Assembly (NCBI RefSeq): GCF_016411865.1
Contig: NZ_JAEKJA010000006.1
Span: 186,001-250,000, forward strand
DNA: 64,000 nucleotides
Source of the DNA: Acuticoccus mangrovi
GTDB lineage: Bacteria; Pseudomonadota; Alphaproteobacteria; Rhizobiales; Amorphaceae
Direction: 5' to 3'
The position numbers were made by a program, and so were the translations under genes. Positions 1-14,554 of the stretch are shown here, piece by piece. Positions within the stretch are counted from its first letter, which is position 1, and the number at the start of each line of letters is the position of its first letter. The notes beneath the pieces were generated by a model. It was not told where the DNA came from, made no database searches, and saw only the letters and a list, made by a program, of their open reading frames with translations.

Positions 1-332
1 TGGAGCCGGACCTTCTGGAGCTGGTGCGGGCGCTGAAGGGCTCGCGCTGGCAGATCTTCACCAAGATCCAGCTGCCGTCGGCGCTGCCCTACGTGTTCTC
101 GGGCATGAAGGTGGCGACGGTGCTCGCCGTCGCCGGCGCCGTGGTGGGCGAGTTCATCGCGTCGCAGGAGGGATTGGGCTACCTGATGTTGCAGGTCCAG
201 GTGACTTTGGATACAGCGGCGATGTTTATGTCCGTACTCCTGATCACCCTCATCGGCGTGGTTTTGTATGGACTCGTTCAAATTCTGGAGTTCCTGACCG
301 TGCCAAGAGACAGCCGTGTCGCCACAGCCTAG
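1..332 (+). CDS. ABC transporter permease, C-terminal part (5' truncated by window)
   Basis: This is the end of an inner-membrane permease of the NitT/TauT/SsuC type (BPD_transp_1), the family that pairs with NMT1/THI5-like binding proteins. The open frame runs in from before the window; the first complete codon is at position 3. The EAA-loop region is visible as ALKGSRWQIFTKIQLPSALP, followed by the usual GAVVGEF and GLGYLM segments and a last membrane helix ending near LEFLTV. The 3' end overlaps the TetR gene by 17 bases, so the two are probably one transcript. No cognate ATPase or binding protein follows. A binding protein (40239-41234) and an ATPase (42477-43268) of the same transporter class lie about 40 kb away without a permease of their own. 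The substrate cannot be told from this fragment. Confidence 0.85.
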   Translation, partial: EPDLLELVRALKGSRWQIFTKIQLPSALPYVFSGMKVATVLAVAGAVVGEFIASQEGLGYLMLQVQVTLDTAAMFMSVLLITLIGVVLYGLVQILEFLTVPRDSRVATA

Positions 333-978
333 CGCCGCCTTCGAATCCAAAGTGACACGCCGGAGCACAACCCGAGATCCCGAACGCACCCGCCGCCACA
401 TTCTGGACGCCGCTCGCGCGGCGTTCGCCCATCAGGGCCTCGACGGGGCGCGAGTCGACGCCATCGCCGAGGCGTCGGGCGTCAACAAGCGGATGATCTA
501 CTACTATTTCGACGACAAGGAGGGTCTCTTCCTCGCCGTTCTGGAGGAGATCTACGCCGAGCTCTCCGCCGCCGGCGAAGCGATGGACCTCGCCGCCCCG
601 CCGCTCGACGCGCTCACCCGCTACGTCGACTTCGTGTGGACCTACTATCACGGCCATCCGGAGGTCATCGCGATCCTCAACAACGAGAACCTGCATGGCG
701 GCGCCCATCTCGCGCGCTCGCTGCATATCCGTGAGCTGGAGCGGCCGTTCATCGACAAGCTCGCGCGCCTCCTCCAGCAGGGCGAGGAGAAGGGCGCCTT
801 CCGTCCGGGTCTCGACCCCGTGACCATTCACATCACGGTGATCGCCCTCGTCTATCTCTTCCTGGGCAACAACCGCACGCTCTCGATCTTCTTCGACCGC
901 GACCTCTCCACCGCGGTGGCGAAGAAGAGCTGGCGCGAGCACATCCAATGCTCGGTCCGGGCCATCGTCACCGTCTGA
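316..978 (+). CDS. TetR/AcrR family transcriptional regulator
   Basis: A 220-residue one-component regulator. The N-terminal TetR helix-turn-helix lies at about residues 23-70 (RRHILDAARAAFAHQGLDG, then VNKRMIYYYFDDKEGLF), followed by an all-helical ligand and dimerisation domain resembling the RutR/TetR C-terminal type. Length is normal for the family. It starts at GTG 316 inside the end of the ABC permease gene, with only a weak purine-rich SD (AAGAGAC). The palindrome at 1077-1096 lies just downstream, in front of the dioxygenase gene, and is its most likely operator. A related inverted repeat occurs at 41299-41314. The ligand is unknown. Co-transcription with a permease suggests that it senses the imported compound or a breakdown product; that is inference. 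Confidence 0.85.
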   Translation: MSPQPSAAFESKVTRRSTTRDPERTRRHILDAARAAFAHQGLDGARVDAIAEASGVNKRMIYYYFDDKEGLFLAVLEEIYAELSAAGEAMDLAAPPLDALTRYVDFVWTYYHGHPEVIAILNNENLHGGAHLARSLHIRELERPFIDKLARLLQQGEEKGAFRPGLDPVTIHITVIALVYLFLGNNRTLSIFFDRDLSTAVAKKSWREHIQCSVRAIVTV

Positions 979-1037
979 GCATCGAAACCGTCTGAGCGTC
1001 GTCACCGCCTGAGCATCGCAACGGTCCGAGGATCAGG
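970..1037 (+). repeat. Degenerate 17-bp tandem repeat, four units
   Basis: Four consecutive 17-base units start at 970, 987, 1004 and 1021, with the core ACC-GTCTGAGCATCG. Units 1 to 3 are closely alike and unit 4 is diverged. The TetR stop codon lies in the first unit. The repeat sits between the TetR gene and the operator/promoter of the next operon. Confidence 0.75.
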
Positions 1038-1056
1038 GGCCTCGTCTATGGGGCCC

Positions 1057-1096
1057 TTGACATCGTGTGTCTCGTAGTAACTAGTCAGTTAGTTAC
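1057..1096 (+). promoter_or_regulatory. Promoter with palindromic TetR-type operator
   Basis: A consensus -35 hexamer TTGACA (1057-1062) is followed by a perfect inverted repeat GTAACTA-N6-TAGTTAC at 1077-1096. With a 17-base spacer the -10 would fall at 1080-1085, inside the palindrome, so a bound repressor should block RNA polymerase. The site lies 21 bases before the dioxygenase start. The nearest regulator is the TetR protein at 316-978; assigning the operator to it is inference. Confidence 0.7.
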
Positions 1097-1116
1097 AAAA
1101 TCCAAGGGAGGGGGCG

Positions 1117-1881
1117 ATGCTCGCGAACGACGTGATGACCGCGCGCGACACCAAGGATCTCGTTGCGCTCTACGAGGAGGACGGCCACGCCACCAAGGCC
1201 GGGGTGTTCACGCCGGAGCGGATGGATGCCGCCATCGCCGACGTGATCGCCTGGAGCGACGAGGCGATCGCCGCGATGTCGGAAAAGGATCGTCGCTGGT
1301 TCGTCGACGGGGCGGCCAAGGGCACGGTGCTGCGCAAGCTCGACAACCCGCACACCAAGCGGGCCTTCTTCACCGAGCTTGCGAGCGATCCGGCGATCGT
1401 GGAGCTCGTCGAGGCGCTGGTGGGCAAGGGGGTCTCGGTCTACTTCAGCCAGATCTTCTTCAAGCCGCCGCACGGGGGCGGACCCAAGCCCGCCCACCAG
1501 GATAATTTCTATTTCGGCCCCTCCGATCACGACGGGGTGGTGACGGCCTGGATCGCCCTCGATCAGGCCGACGAGGAGAACGGCTGCCTGCGCTACGGGC
1601 GGGCGACCCATCGGGGTCCGATCATCGGTCACACCGCACCGCAGGATCGGCCGTTCGACCTCCAGATCGCGGCGCCGGACATGGCCGGCATGGAGATGCG
1701 CCCCGCGCCCGTGCCGAAGGGCGGCGTCTCCTTCCACCACGGCGGCACGGTGCACGTCTCCGCCGACAACAACTCCGAGCGCTGGCGGCGCGCGTGCGCC
1801 TTCCACTACGTGCGCAACGACGTGGTTTTCTCCCACCCCGCGCTCCCTTACGATCACTCCCTGGTGCTGCGCGTCTCCTGA
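1117..1881 (+). CDS. Phytanoyl-CoA dioxygenase (PhyH) family protein
   Basis: A 254-residue Fe(II)/2-oxoglutarate-dependent oxygenase of the PhyH family, cytosolic. The iron-binding HxD motif is H127-Q-D129, in the context KPAHQDNFYF. The distal histidine is probably H213, in FHHGGTVHVSADNN, followed by the arginine-rich 2-oxoglutarate segment RWRRACAFHY. The family hydroxylates small metabolites, lipids or natural products; the substrate cannot be inferred. The ATG at 1117 has a strong SD (AAGGGAGGGGG). It lies directly behind the palindromic operator and is followed after 72 bases by the epimerase gene, probably in the same operon. Length is typical for the short PhyH enzymes. Confidence 0.85.
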   Translation: MLANDVMTARDTKDLVALYEEDGHATKAGVFTPERMDAAIADVIAWSDEAIAAMSEKDRRWFVDGAAKGTVLRKLDNPHTKRAFFTELASDPAIVELVEALVGKGVSVYFSQIFFKPPHGGGPKPAHQDNFYFGPSDHDGVVTAWIALDQADEENGCLRYGRATHRGPIIGHTAPQDRPFDLQIAAPDMAGMEMRPAPVPKGGVSFHHGGTVHVSADNNSERWRRACAFHYVRNDVVFSHPALPYDHSLVLRVS

Positions 1882-1953
1882 CGCGCGGCGGCCCACGAAA
1901 CGGCAGAACGCCATGCGGCGCGGGCGATGATCCGCGCCCGCCGGAGGACACCC

Positions 1954-3000
1954 ATGGACCAGCTCGCCCCCCGTGCCCCGTTGCCGGACAGCTTCGCCGA
2001 CGTCGCCCATCTGGAGGAGGTGATGACGCGCCCTTCCGAGGCGCTGATCGCCGATCTCGAGAAGGCGCCGGGCGACATCGTCGTACTCGGAGCGGGGGGC
2101 AAGATGGGGCCCACCCTGTGCCGTCTCGCCAAGCGTGCGGTGCCGGATCGGCGCGTCTTCGCCGTCGCCCGCTTCTCCTCGCCCGGCCTTGCCGACGCGC
2201 TCGCCGAGCACGGGGTGGAGCCCATCGCGGCGGATCTTCTCGACCGCGACGCCCTCGCCGCGCTTCCCGATGCGCCCAACGTCGTGTTCATGGCGGGCTT
2301 CAAGTTCGGCGCCGCCGGCAAGGCGCCGCTCACCTGGGCGATGAACGCGCTGGTGCCCGCCAACGTCGCCGAGCGCTATCGCGCGGCGCGCATCGTCGCC
2401 CTCTCCACCGGCTGCGTCTATCCCTTCGCCACCGCCGCCTCGGGCGGGCCCACCGAGGAGACGCCGATCGGCCCGCCGCCCGGCGAATATGCCTGGTCGT
2501 GCCTCGCCCGCGAGCGGCTGTTCGAATATGGCTCGCAAATCCATGGCACCGCGGGCCGCCTCATCCGCCTCAACTACTCGATCGACATGCGCTACGGCGT
2601 GCTCCACGACGTTGCCGCCGCCGTGTTCGCGGGCTCGCCGGTGGACGTCACCATGGGCCACTCCAACGTGATCTGGCAGGGCGACGCCAACAGCCAGATC
2701 CTGCGCGCCCTCGCCCACGCGACGACGCCCACATCGCCGCTCAACGTGACGGGGCCGGAGATCGTCGAGACGCGCTGGCTCGCTCATCGGTTCGCCGAGC
2801 GCTTCGGCACCACGGCGACGATCGTCGGCGAGGAGGCGGCGGCGGGCTGGCTCAACAACTCCGCCAAGGCCCGCGCCCTGTTCGGCCCGCCGTCGGTCGA
2901 CCTTCAGCGGCTGATCGACTGGCAGGCCGACTGGATCGCCCGCGGCATGCCCTCGCTCGGCAAGCCCACCGGCTTCCAGGTGCGCGACGGCAAGTTCTGA
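1954..3000 (+). CDS. NAD-dependent epimerase/dehydratase family protein (atypical active site)
   Basis: A 348-residue extended-SDR-type protein. The dinucleotide-binding glycine motif is [13 protein letters not shown] (about residues 44-56), and [10 protein letters not shown] is the Ser/Thr active-site strand. The tyrosine of the catalytic YxxxK motif is Y179 in [15 protein letters not shown], but the lysine position is C183. The protein may therefore act by a modified mechanism or not be a classical oxidoreductase. Start chosen at ATG 1954 because GGAGG (1943-1947) lies six bases upstream; a longer in-frame start at 1927 lacks such a site. It follows the PhyH dioxygenase and probably acts on the same compound. 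The substrate is unknown. Confidence 0.8.
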   Translation: MDQLAPRAPLPDSFADVAHLEEVMTRPSEALIADLEKAPGDIVVLGAGGKMGPTLCRLAKRAVPDRRVFAVARFSSPGLADALAEHGVEPIAADLLDRDALAALPDAPNVVFMAGFKFGAAGKAPLTWAMNALVPANVAERYRAARIVALSTGCVYPFATAASGGPTEETPIGPPPGEYAWSCLARERLFEYGSQIHGTAGRLIRLNYSIDMRYGVLHDVAAAVFAGSPVDVTMGHSNVIWQGDANSQILRALAHATTPTSPLNVTGPEIVETRWLAHRFAERFGTTATIVGEEAAAGWLNNSAKARALFGPPSVDLQRLIDWQADWIARGMPSLGKPTGFQVRDGKF

Positions 3001-3024
3001 ACTCGACGCGCGCCGGGGGCGGGG

Positions 3025-4078
3025 TCAGGGCCGCGCTTCGAGCACCATGTTGAACGGCGTCTCGGCAACACGGCGCACCCGCGTGAAGCCGCCCGCCGTC
3101 AGCACCGCCCGGAGCCGGTTCTCGCCGGCCTGGGCGCCGAGGGTGGCGCCCTCCTCCTGCGCCAGCGAGGCGGGCACGCAGATCATGGGGGAGCCGCTAT
3201 TGAAGAGCCGGCCGACGGGGGTGAGATTGTCTTCCAGCCGGTCGCCGGCGTTGGGGCTCCACCAGCATCAGGACGCCGTCGTCGTCGAGCGCCCGCCGCG
3301 CCTGCCGCACCGTGCCCACCGGATCGCCGAGATCGTGCAACGTGTCGAAGAAGGTGATGAGGTCGAAGCCCCGTCCGCCATAGCCCTTGGCCATCGCCAC
3401 CTCGAAGGTGACGCGGTCGGCGACCCCGTGGCGCTGCGCGTGCTGTGTCGCCGCCTTGATGGAGCCGTGGTGGAAGTCGTAGCCGACGAAGCTGGAGCCC
3501 GCGAACGCCTCGGCCATCATGATGGTGGAATGGCCGTGGCCGCAGCCGATGTCGGCCACCCTCGCGCCGTATGTGAGCCGCGCGACCACGCCGTCGAGCG
3601 CGGGAAGCCAGCTCTCCGCGAGGTCGCTGCGGTAGCCGGTGCGGAAGAAGCGCGCCATGGCGCAGAAGAGGCAGCTGCCGCGGCCGTTGTAGCCGACGCC
3701 CTCGGCCGGAGCGGAAGGCGTCCTTGACGGCGGCCTCGTCCCGCATCATCGCCGCCGCCGTGTCGAAGGCGCCCATCATGTAGACGGGGCTGTCCTCGAT
3801 CGCGAACACCATCGCCTGCGCGATCGGCAGGGTGAAGCGGCCGTCGGCGAGGTCGTAGGTGAGATAGCCGGACGCGGCTTGCTGGCTCGCCCATTCGCGC
3901 ACGTAGCGTTCGGCGCAGTCGGTCTCGGCGGCGAGCTCGGCGGAGGTCATGGGCCCCTTGGCGTGGAGCGCCTTGTAACGCCCGAGCCGGTCGCCGATGC
4001 GCACGAGGGGAGCGACATCGCGCCGCCGAGATCGTTGAGAATGCGGCCGACGACAGCGTCGAGAGTGGGCTGGTTCAT
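3025..4078 (-). pseudogene. Class I SAM-dependent methyltransferase with three single-base frameshifts
   Basis: Read on the minus strand from ATG 4078 to TGA 3025, this encodes a methyltransferase of about 350 residues with an N-terminal winged-helix domain (SAELAAETDCAERYVREW) and a SAM-binding glycine loop (VADIGCGHGHSTIMMAEAF), the Rv2258c-like architecture. The reading frame is interrupted three times. A base is missing in the G4 run at 4007-4010, one is extra at 3704-3705, and one is extra in the G4 run at 3253-3256. Correcting each by one base gives a continuous family-like protein ending FNMVLEARP. The shifts are either real inactivation or assembly errors; two of the three are in homopolymers. 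Codon choice between the breaks still looks fully coding, so decay, if real, is recent. Confidence 0.8.
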
Positions 4079-4082
4079 CGCC

Positions 4083-4124
4083 TCGGGTCCTGTCGTTGGG
4101 AAATCGGGTCCTGTCGTTGGGAAA
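4083..4124. repeat. Perfect 21-bp tandem duplication
   Basis: Two identical adjacent 21-base units (4083-4103 and 4104-4124), beginning TCGGGTCCTGTCG and ending TTGGGAAA. They lie just upstream of the methyltransferase start on the minus strand. The core CCTGTCG recurs at 4209-4215 and inverted at 4231-4237. Confidence 0.85.
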
Positions 4125-4208
4125 AAGGGGGGACAGGCCCCGCGCGCCGCTCCGCGAGGGGGAGCGCGGGGGCGCCGGCCGGTCGGGGGAACCGGGTGGG
4201 GGGCGGGG

Positions 4209-4237
4209 CCTGTCGTCGCCGATCTCGCGGCGACAGG
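4209..4237. repeat. Inverted repeat CCTGTCG-N15-CGACAGG between pobA and the methyltransferase gene
   Basis: The seven-base arms CCTGTCG and CGACAGG flank 15 GC-rich bases that can pair further. It lies in the 259-base gap (4079-4337) downstream of pobA and could form a stem-loop in the transcript. No T-run follows on either strand, so it is not a classical intrinsic terminator. Apart from this and the 21-bp tandem repeat, I see nothing in the gap. Confidence 0.5.
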
Positions 4238-4337
4238 CTGGAGATGGTACCCGCGCCCGCCGGCGCGTGTGACGACGATCACCGCCGGTCGCTTCGCCGC
4301 GCCGACCGAGCGAGGCCGAGGGCGGGGCGGTGAGCCG

Positions 4338-5504
4338 CTAGTAGGGCAGGCCCGTGTAGTTTTCCGCGAGCACGGTCTGCGCCGCTTCGGAGGTGGCGAC
4401 GGCGTCGAGCTCGGCCTCCTGGATGCGCTGGTCGAACGGGGTTTGGTCGGGAAAGCGGTGCAGCATCGTCGTCATCCACCAGGAGAAGCGGATGGCGCGC
4501 CACACCCTCGCGAGGGCGCGGTCGGAGTAGGCGTCGAGCGCGCGGCGATCGCCGTCGCGCAGCTGCGCGATCAGCGCCTCGGCGAGATAGACGACGTCGG
4601 CGATCGCGAGGTTGAGGCCCTTCGCCCCCGTCGGCGGGACGATGTGGGCGGCGTCGCCGGCGAGGAACAGCCGGCAGTAGCGCATCGGCTCGGTGACGAA
4701 GCTGCGCAGCGGCGCCACCGATTTCTCGACGGAGGGTCCCGCGACGAGGCGAATGGCGACCTTGTGCGGCAGGCGGCGGCGCAGCTCGTCGAAGAAGGCG
4801 GCGTCGGACCACTCGGCCGGGTCGGTACCTGCGGGCACCTGGAGATAGTAGCGCGACAGCATCGGCCCCCGCATGGAGGCGAGGGCGAAGCCGCGCGGAT
4901 GATTGGCGTAGATCAGCTCGGGTGCCGCGGGCGGCGTCTCGCACAGCACGCCGAGCCAGCCGAAGGGGTAGACACGCTCGAACTCGGTGCGGCGGTCGGC
5001 CGGGATCGAGCGGCGGCTGACGCCGTGGAAGCCGTCGCAGCCGGCGATGTAGTTGGCCGTCACCCTCTGCCGCGTGCGGCCGGTGGTGTAGGAGACGATC
5101 GCCTGCCCGGCCATCTCCTCGATGGCGACGTCCATCGCCTCGTGGACGATGGTGGCGCCGAGCGCGTCCTGTGCCTCGTAGAGGTCCTTGGTGATCTCGG
5201 TCTGGCCGTAGACCATCACGGCGCGGCCGCATCGGGCGGTGAAGTCGATGCGAAATCCCTCGTTGGCGAATCCCAACGACACGCCCTCGTGCATGCTGCC
5301 TTCGACGTCCATCCGGCGGCCGACGCCGGCGCCCCGCAGCGTCTCCACCGAGCCCCACTCCAGCACGCCGGCGCGGATGCGCGAGAGCACGTGCTCGCGG
5401 CTGTGCTTTTCGAGCACCACCGTCGAAACGCCAGCGCGATTAAGGATTTGCGACAACAACAGGCCCGCCGGCCCCGCTCCGATGATGACGACTTCTGTTC
5501 TCAT
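4338..5504 (-). CDS. pobA: 4-hydroxybenzoate 3-monooxygenase
   Basis: A 388-residue class A flavoprotein hydroxylase that converts 4-hydroxybenzoate to protocatechuate with NAD(P)H and O2. The FAD-binding GxGxxG is EVVIIGAGPAGLLLS at the N-terminus. The DG motif appears as IAGCDGFHGVSRRSIP, and the GD motif as LAGDAAHIVPPTGAKGLNLA. Length matches PobA (about 390). Start taken at ATG 5504 (MRTEVVIIGAG), the usual PobA N-terminus; the frame could extend eight codons further upstream. It is transcribed away from the AraC-type gene at 5555, the common pobA/pobR arrangement. No protocatechuate ring-cleavage genes lie in the window, so downstream steps must be elsewhere. Confidence 0.93.
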   Translation of the reverse strand: MRTEVVIIGAGPAGLLLSQILNRAGVSTVVLEKHSREHVLSRIRAGVLEWGSVETLRGAGVGRRMDVEGSMHEGVSLGFANEGFRIDFTARCGRAVMVYGQTEITKDLYEAQDALGATIVHEAMDVAIEEMAGQAIVSYTTGRTRQRVTANYIAGCDGFHGVSRRSIPADRRTEFERVYPFGWLGVLCETPPAAPELIYANHPRGFALASMRGPMLSRYYLQVPAGTDPAEWSDAAFFDELRRRLPHKVAIRLVAGPSVEKSVAPLRSFVTEPMRYCRLFLAGDAAHIVPPTGAKGLNLAIADVVYLAEALIAQLRDGDRRALDAYSDRALARVWRAIRFSWWMTTMLHRFPDQTPFDQRIQEAELDAVATSEAAQTVLAENYTGLPY

Positions 5505-5554
5505 TGGCGTGTTTCCCCCGCCGTGCAAGACTACGGGGGGAGGTGCCGGGGGAA

Positions 5555-6487
5555 ATGGACGGTTCAGGCATAGACTTGGACGAATCGAACATTGCCGGTG
5601 GGGCGATCACCGCCACCCCCGCGTTCGATCTCTTTGCCGAAACCACAGAAATTGTCGACATCCTACACGCGGAGCCGATCTTCGCCCGTTCCGCCCTGCA
5701 CGAATGGCATATCCGGCTGCACCGTCATCCCCGACTCCACCAGTTCCTCCTGGTGCTGCGGGGCGAGGCGGAGCTCCTCCTCGAGCGGCAGGCCGTTCCC
5801 CTCGTCCTGCCGGCGGTCGTCAACGTGCCCTCGGGGGCGGTGCACGGCTTTCGCTTCGCCCCCGGCACCGATGGGGTGGTGCTCACCCTGCCGGCGGCGA
5901 TGGTCGCGCCGATCGTGGAGGCGGCCCCGGTTCTCGCCGCCGCCGCGACGACCGTGGCGGGGGAGGCGCTCGTGGAGCTCTTCCAGGCGATCGCGCGCGA
6001 GCATGCCGAGCGGGGGGCGCTGCGTCACACCTGTCTCGCCGCGCTCGCGACGCTCCTTGCCGCCCGCACCGCCGAGGCGCTCCTCGCCGCCGGCCCCGGC
6101 CGGGCCGCGGAAGGCGCTGAGCCGCCGCTGCTGCGGCGCTTCGAGGCGCTGCTCGAGGAACGCTTCCGCGAACATTGGCGTGTGGCAACCTACGCCATTG
6201 CCCTCGGCGTCACTCCGACCCATCTCACCCGTGTGTGCCGCGAGGCGACGGGGCGAAGCGCCTCCAAGCTCGTCGAAGCGCGCATGATGGCGGAGGCACG
6301 CCGCCTGCTCGCCTGCACGGCGATGCCGGTGGCGCGCATCGCGGAGGATCTCGGCTACCTCGACCCGGCCCATTTCTCGCGCGTCTTCACCCGCACCGCG
6401 GGGATGACGCCGACCGCGTTCCGCGCCTACGTCGCCACCGGCTCGCGCGATCCGACGGAGCGCCCCGATCGACCGACGAGGTCCTGA
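5555..6487 (+). CDS. AraC family regulator, probable PobR-type activator of pobA
   Basis: A 310-residue regulator with an N-terminal cupin-like AraC_binding domain (HRHPRLHQFLLVLRGEAELLL). The C-terminal AraC double helix-turn-helix covers about the last 100 residues (ALGVTPTHLTRVCREATG, then AEDLGYLDPAHFSRVFTRTA). Start chosen at ATG 5555, behind a purine-rich stretch; the frame is open 17 codons further upstream without a better SD. It diverges from pobA with only 50 bases between the starts, so the two share one control region. By context it should activate pobA in response to 4-hydroxybenzoate, as AraC-type PobR proteins do; this is inferred from position and family. Confidence 0.87.
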   Translation: MDGSGIDLDESNIAGGAITATPAFDLFAETTEIVDILHAEPIFARSALHEWHIRLHRHPRLHQFLLVLRGEAELLLERQAVPLVLPAVVNVPSGAVHGFRFAPGTDGVVLTLPAAMVAPIVEAAPVLAAAATTVAGEALVELFQAIAREHAERGALRHTCLAALATLLAARTAEALLAAGPGRAAEGAEPPLLRRFEALLEERFREHWRVATYAIALGVTPTHLTRVCREATGRSASKLVEARMMAEARRLLACTAMPVARIAEDLGYLDPAHFSRVFTRTAGMTPTAFRAYVATGSRDPTERPDRPTRS

Positions 6488-6542
6488 GAGACTGGACGAG
6501 GACGGTGCCGGCCGACGGCGTGCCGGCGAGGAAGGAGTGGGC

Positions 6543-8447
<1,905 letters not shown>

Positions 8448-8502
8448 GCGGCGGACAGAGAGTGGCGGCGGAGCCGGGTGGCGGAGGAGGGCGCCGGGCC
8501 GG

Positions 8503-9456
8503 TCAGTTCGCGACGCCTGCCCCGGTCGCGAGCGCGACGAGGAGCGCCGACAGCGCCGGCCCCTCCGGCCCGAGCTGGGCGAGATGGCCGCCCTTCGGCA
8601 GCGCATGCATGGTGCACGCCCGCATCGCGGCGCACATCTGCGCGGTCATGGCGTAGTCGACGCTGCGGTCGTCCTTCGCCATGACGATGTCGATGGGCGC
8701 GGTGATCGCGGCGGTCATCGGGGCGAGCACGTCGGCATAGTCGAAGAGGGCGAGCACCGCGTCGGGTACCAGATAGAAGAAGATCGTCTGGGCGTACTGG
8801 GCGGCGCGGGTGGCGTCGTCGGCGCCGGGGTCGGGATCGGGCACGCGGCAGCCGATCGGCGCGATGTCGCAGTAGGAGGCGAACAGGCGGAAGGCCTCGA
8901 GGCTGAGCCGGTTCGCCCGCGTGTTCGCCGGAATGTGGAGCGCGGGGGCAAAGAGGATCACCCGCGCTCCCTCCGGCAGGGCCCGGCGGGCGAGGAGGTC
9001 GGCCACCACCGCGCCGCCGAAGGAGTGGGCGATGATCGTCACCTCGTCGTAGCCCTCGGCCCGTTCGGCGAGGCGGGCGGCGAGGTCGTCGCGGATCGTG
9101 GCCGGGTCGAAGCGGCGGAAGTCGGCGAGGCTGCGGCCATGGAAGGCGAGGAGCGGGGCCCAGACGTCGACGTCGGTGGTGCCGCGGAACGCCTCGAGGA
9201 AGGGGGCCATCGTCATCGGCGAGGCGCTGAAGCCGTGCACGAGAACGACGAGATGGCGCGCCCCGCGCGTGACCTCCCGCGTCCCCGCCTTCACGATGAT
9301 CCCGTCGGCGGTGAAGGCGTTGTGGTGGCGGTGGGTGCGCTCGGCGTTCCACGTATAGAGCGTGCCCGCGGCGAGAACCGCCACGATCAGAACCGCGAGA
9401 ACGGCGAGGGTCGCGAGGATCCCCCGCCCGAGCCGCCGCAAGCGCCGCGCTGCCAT
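8503..9456 (-). CDS. Alpha/beta hydrolase with N-terminal membrane anchor
   Basis: A 317-residue protein. An Arg-rich start is followed by one hydrophobic helix (LATLAVLAVLIVAVLAAGTLY), then a periplasmic alpha/beta-hydrolase fold. The nucleophile elbow is IIAHSFGGAVV (GxSxG-like, serine in HSFGG), and an oxyanion HG motif is seen in VVLVHGFSASPM. A catalytic His is likely in LPKGGHLAQLG near the C-terminus. Start set at ATG 9456 because a strong GGAGGAC lies immediately upstream; the frame is open 12 codons further to 9492 without an SD. Likely an esterase or lipase acting on envelope or exogenous esters. It converges on the ABC exporter and diverges from gltB. Confidence 0.8.
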   Translation of the reverse strand: MAARRLRRLGRGILATLAVLAVLIVAVLAAGTLYTWNAERTHRHHNAFTADGIIVKAGTREVTRGARHLVVLVHGFSASPMTMAPFLEAFRGTTDVDVWAPLLAFHGRSLADFRRFDPATIRDDLAARLAERAEGYDEVTIIAHSFGGAVVADLLARRALPEGARVILFAPALHIPANTRANRLSLEAFRLFASYCDIAPIGCRVPDPDPGADDATRAAQYAQTIFFYLVPDAVLALFDYADVLAPMTAAITAPIDIVMAKDDRSVDYAMTAQMCAAMRACTMHALPKGGHLAQLGPEGPALSALLVALATGAGVAN

Positions 9457-9722
9457 CGCCGTCCTCCCTCGCGGCGCCGGCCGCTCGTTCATTCTGACGG
9501 GGCCGGCTGCGCCTGTCGCCCGCCGACGGCCCCGCCGGCACGCCCGTTCGGCGTCCTGCGACGCGGAATTTGTCGCTCGGCAACAAAAGCGCTATATGCG
9601 AGCCGCGCGATGCGGCAAACTGCGCAATGGTGCCGGCCGCGCGGCGCACCACCGAACATCGGTGATGACGGGGTTCGAGCCGCTCGTCCTCTTCTTGGGG
9701 CGAGCGACCCGATTGATAGGCG

Positions 9723-9740
9723 TGCCCGACATGTCGGGCA
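9723..9740. promoter_or_regulatory. 18-bp perfect palindrome abutting the gltB ribosome-binding site
   Basis: TGCCCGACATGTCGGGCA is self-complementary over all 18 bases and is immediately followed by the gltB SD (GGAGGAG, 9741-9747). As DNA it could be a dimeric-regulator operator. As RNA it would fold to a 7-bp stem with a CATG loop next to the SD. The rest of the 9457-9754 gap shows no gene. Confidence 0.6.
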
Positions 9741-9754
9741 GGAGGAGCATGACG

Positions 9755-14434
<4,680 letters not shown>

Positions 14435-14554
14435 ACTTCCGCGCCCGGTGGCGGACGCTTCGAGCGCCCGCCGCCTCGGTCCACACTCGAGGCGATTGGG
14501 CGAGAGGCCGACCTCGAACCAGCGCCATGGCGGGAGACTGGCCCCGAGCCGATC

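Noticed and set aside
3047-3727. Plus-strand 226-codon gene opposite the methyltransferase
   Set aside because: Antisense shadow; the minus strand reads a clear methyltransferase once three indels are corrected.
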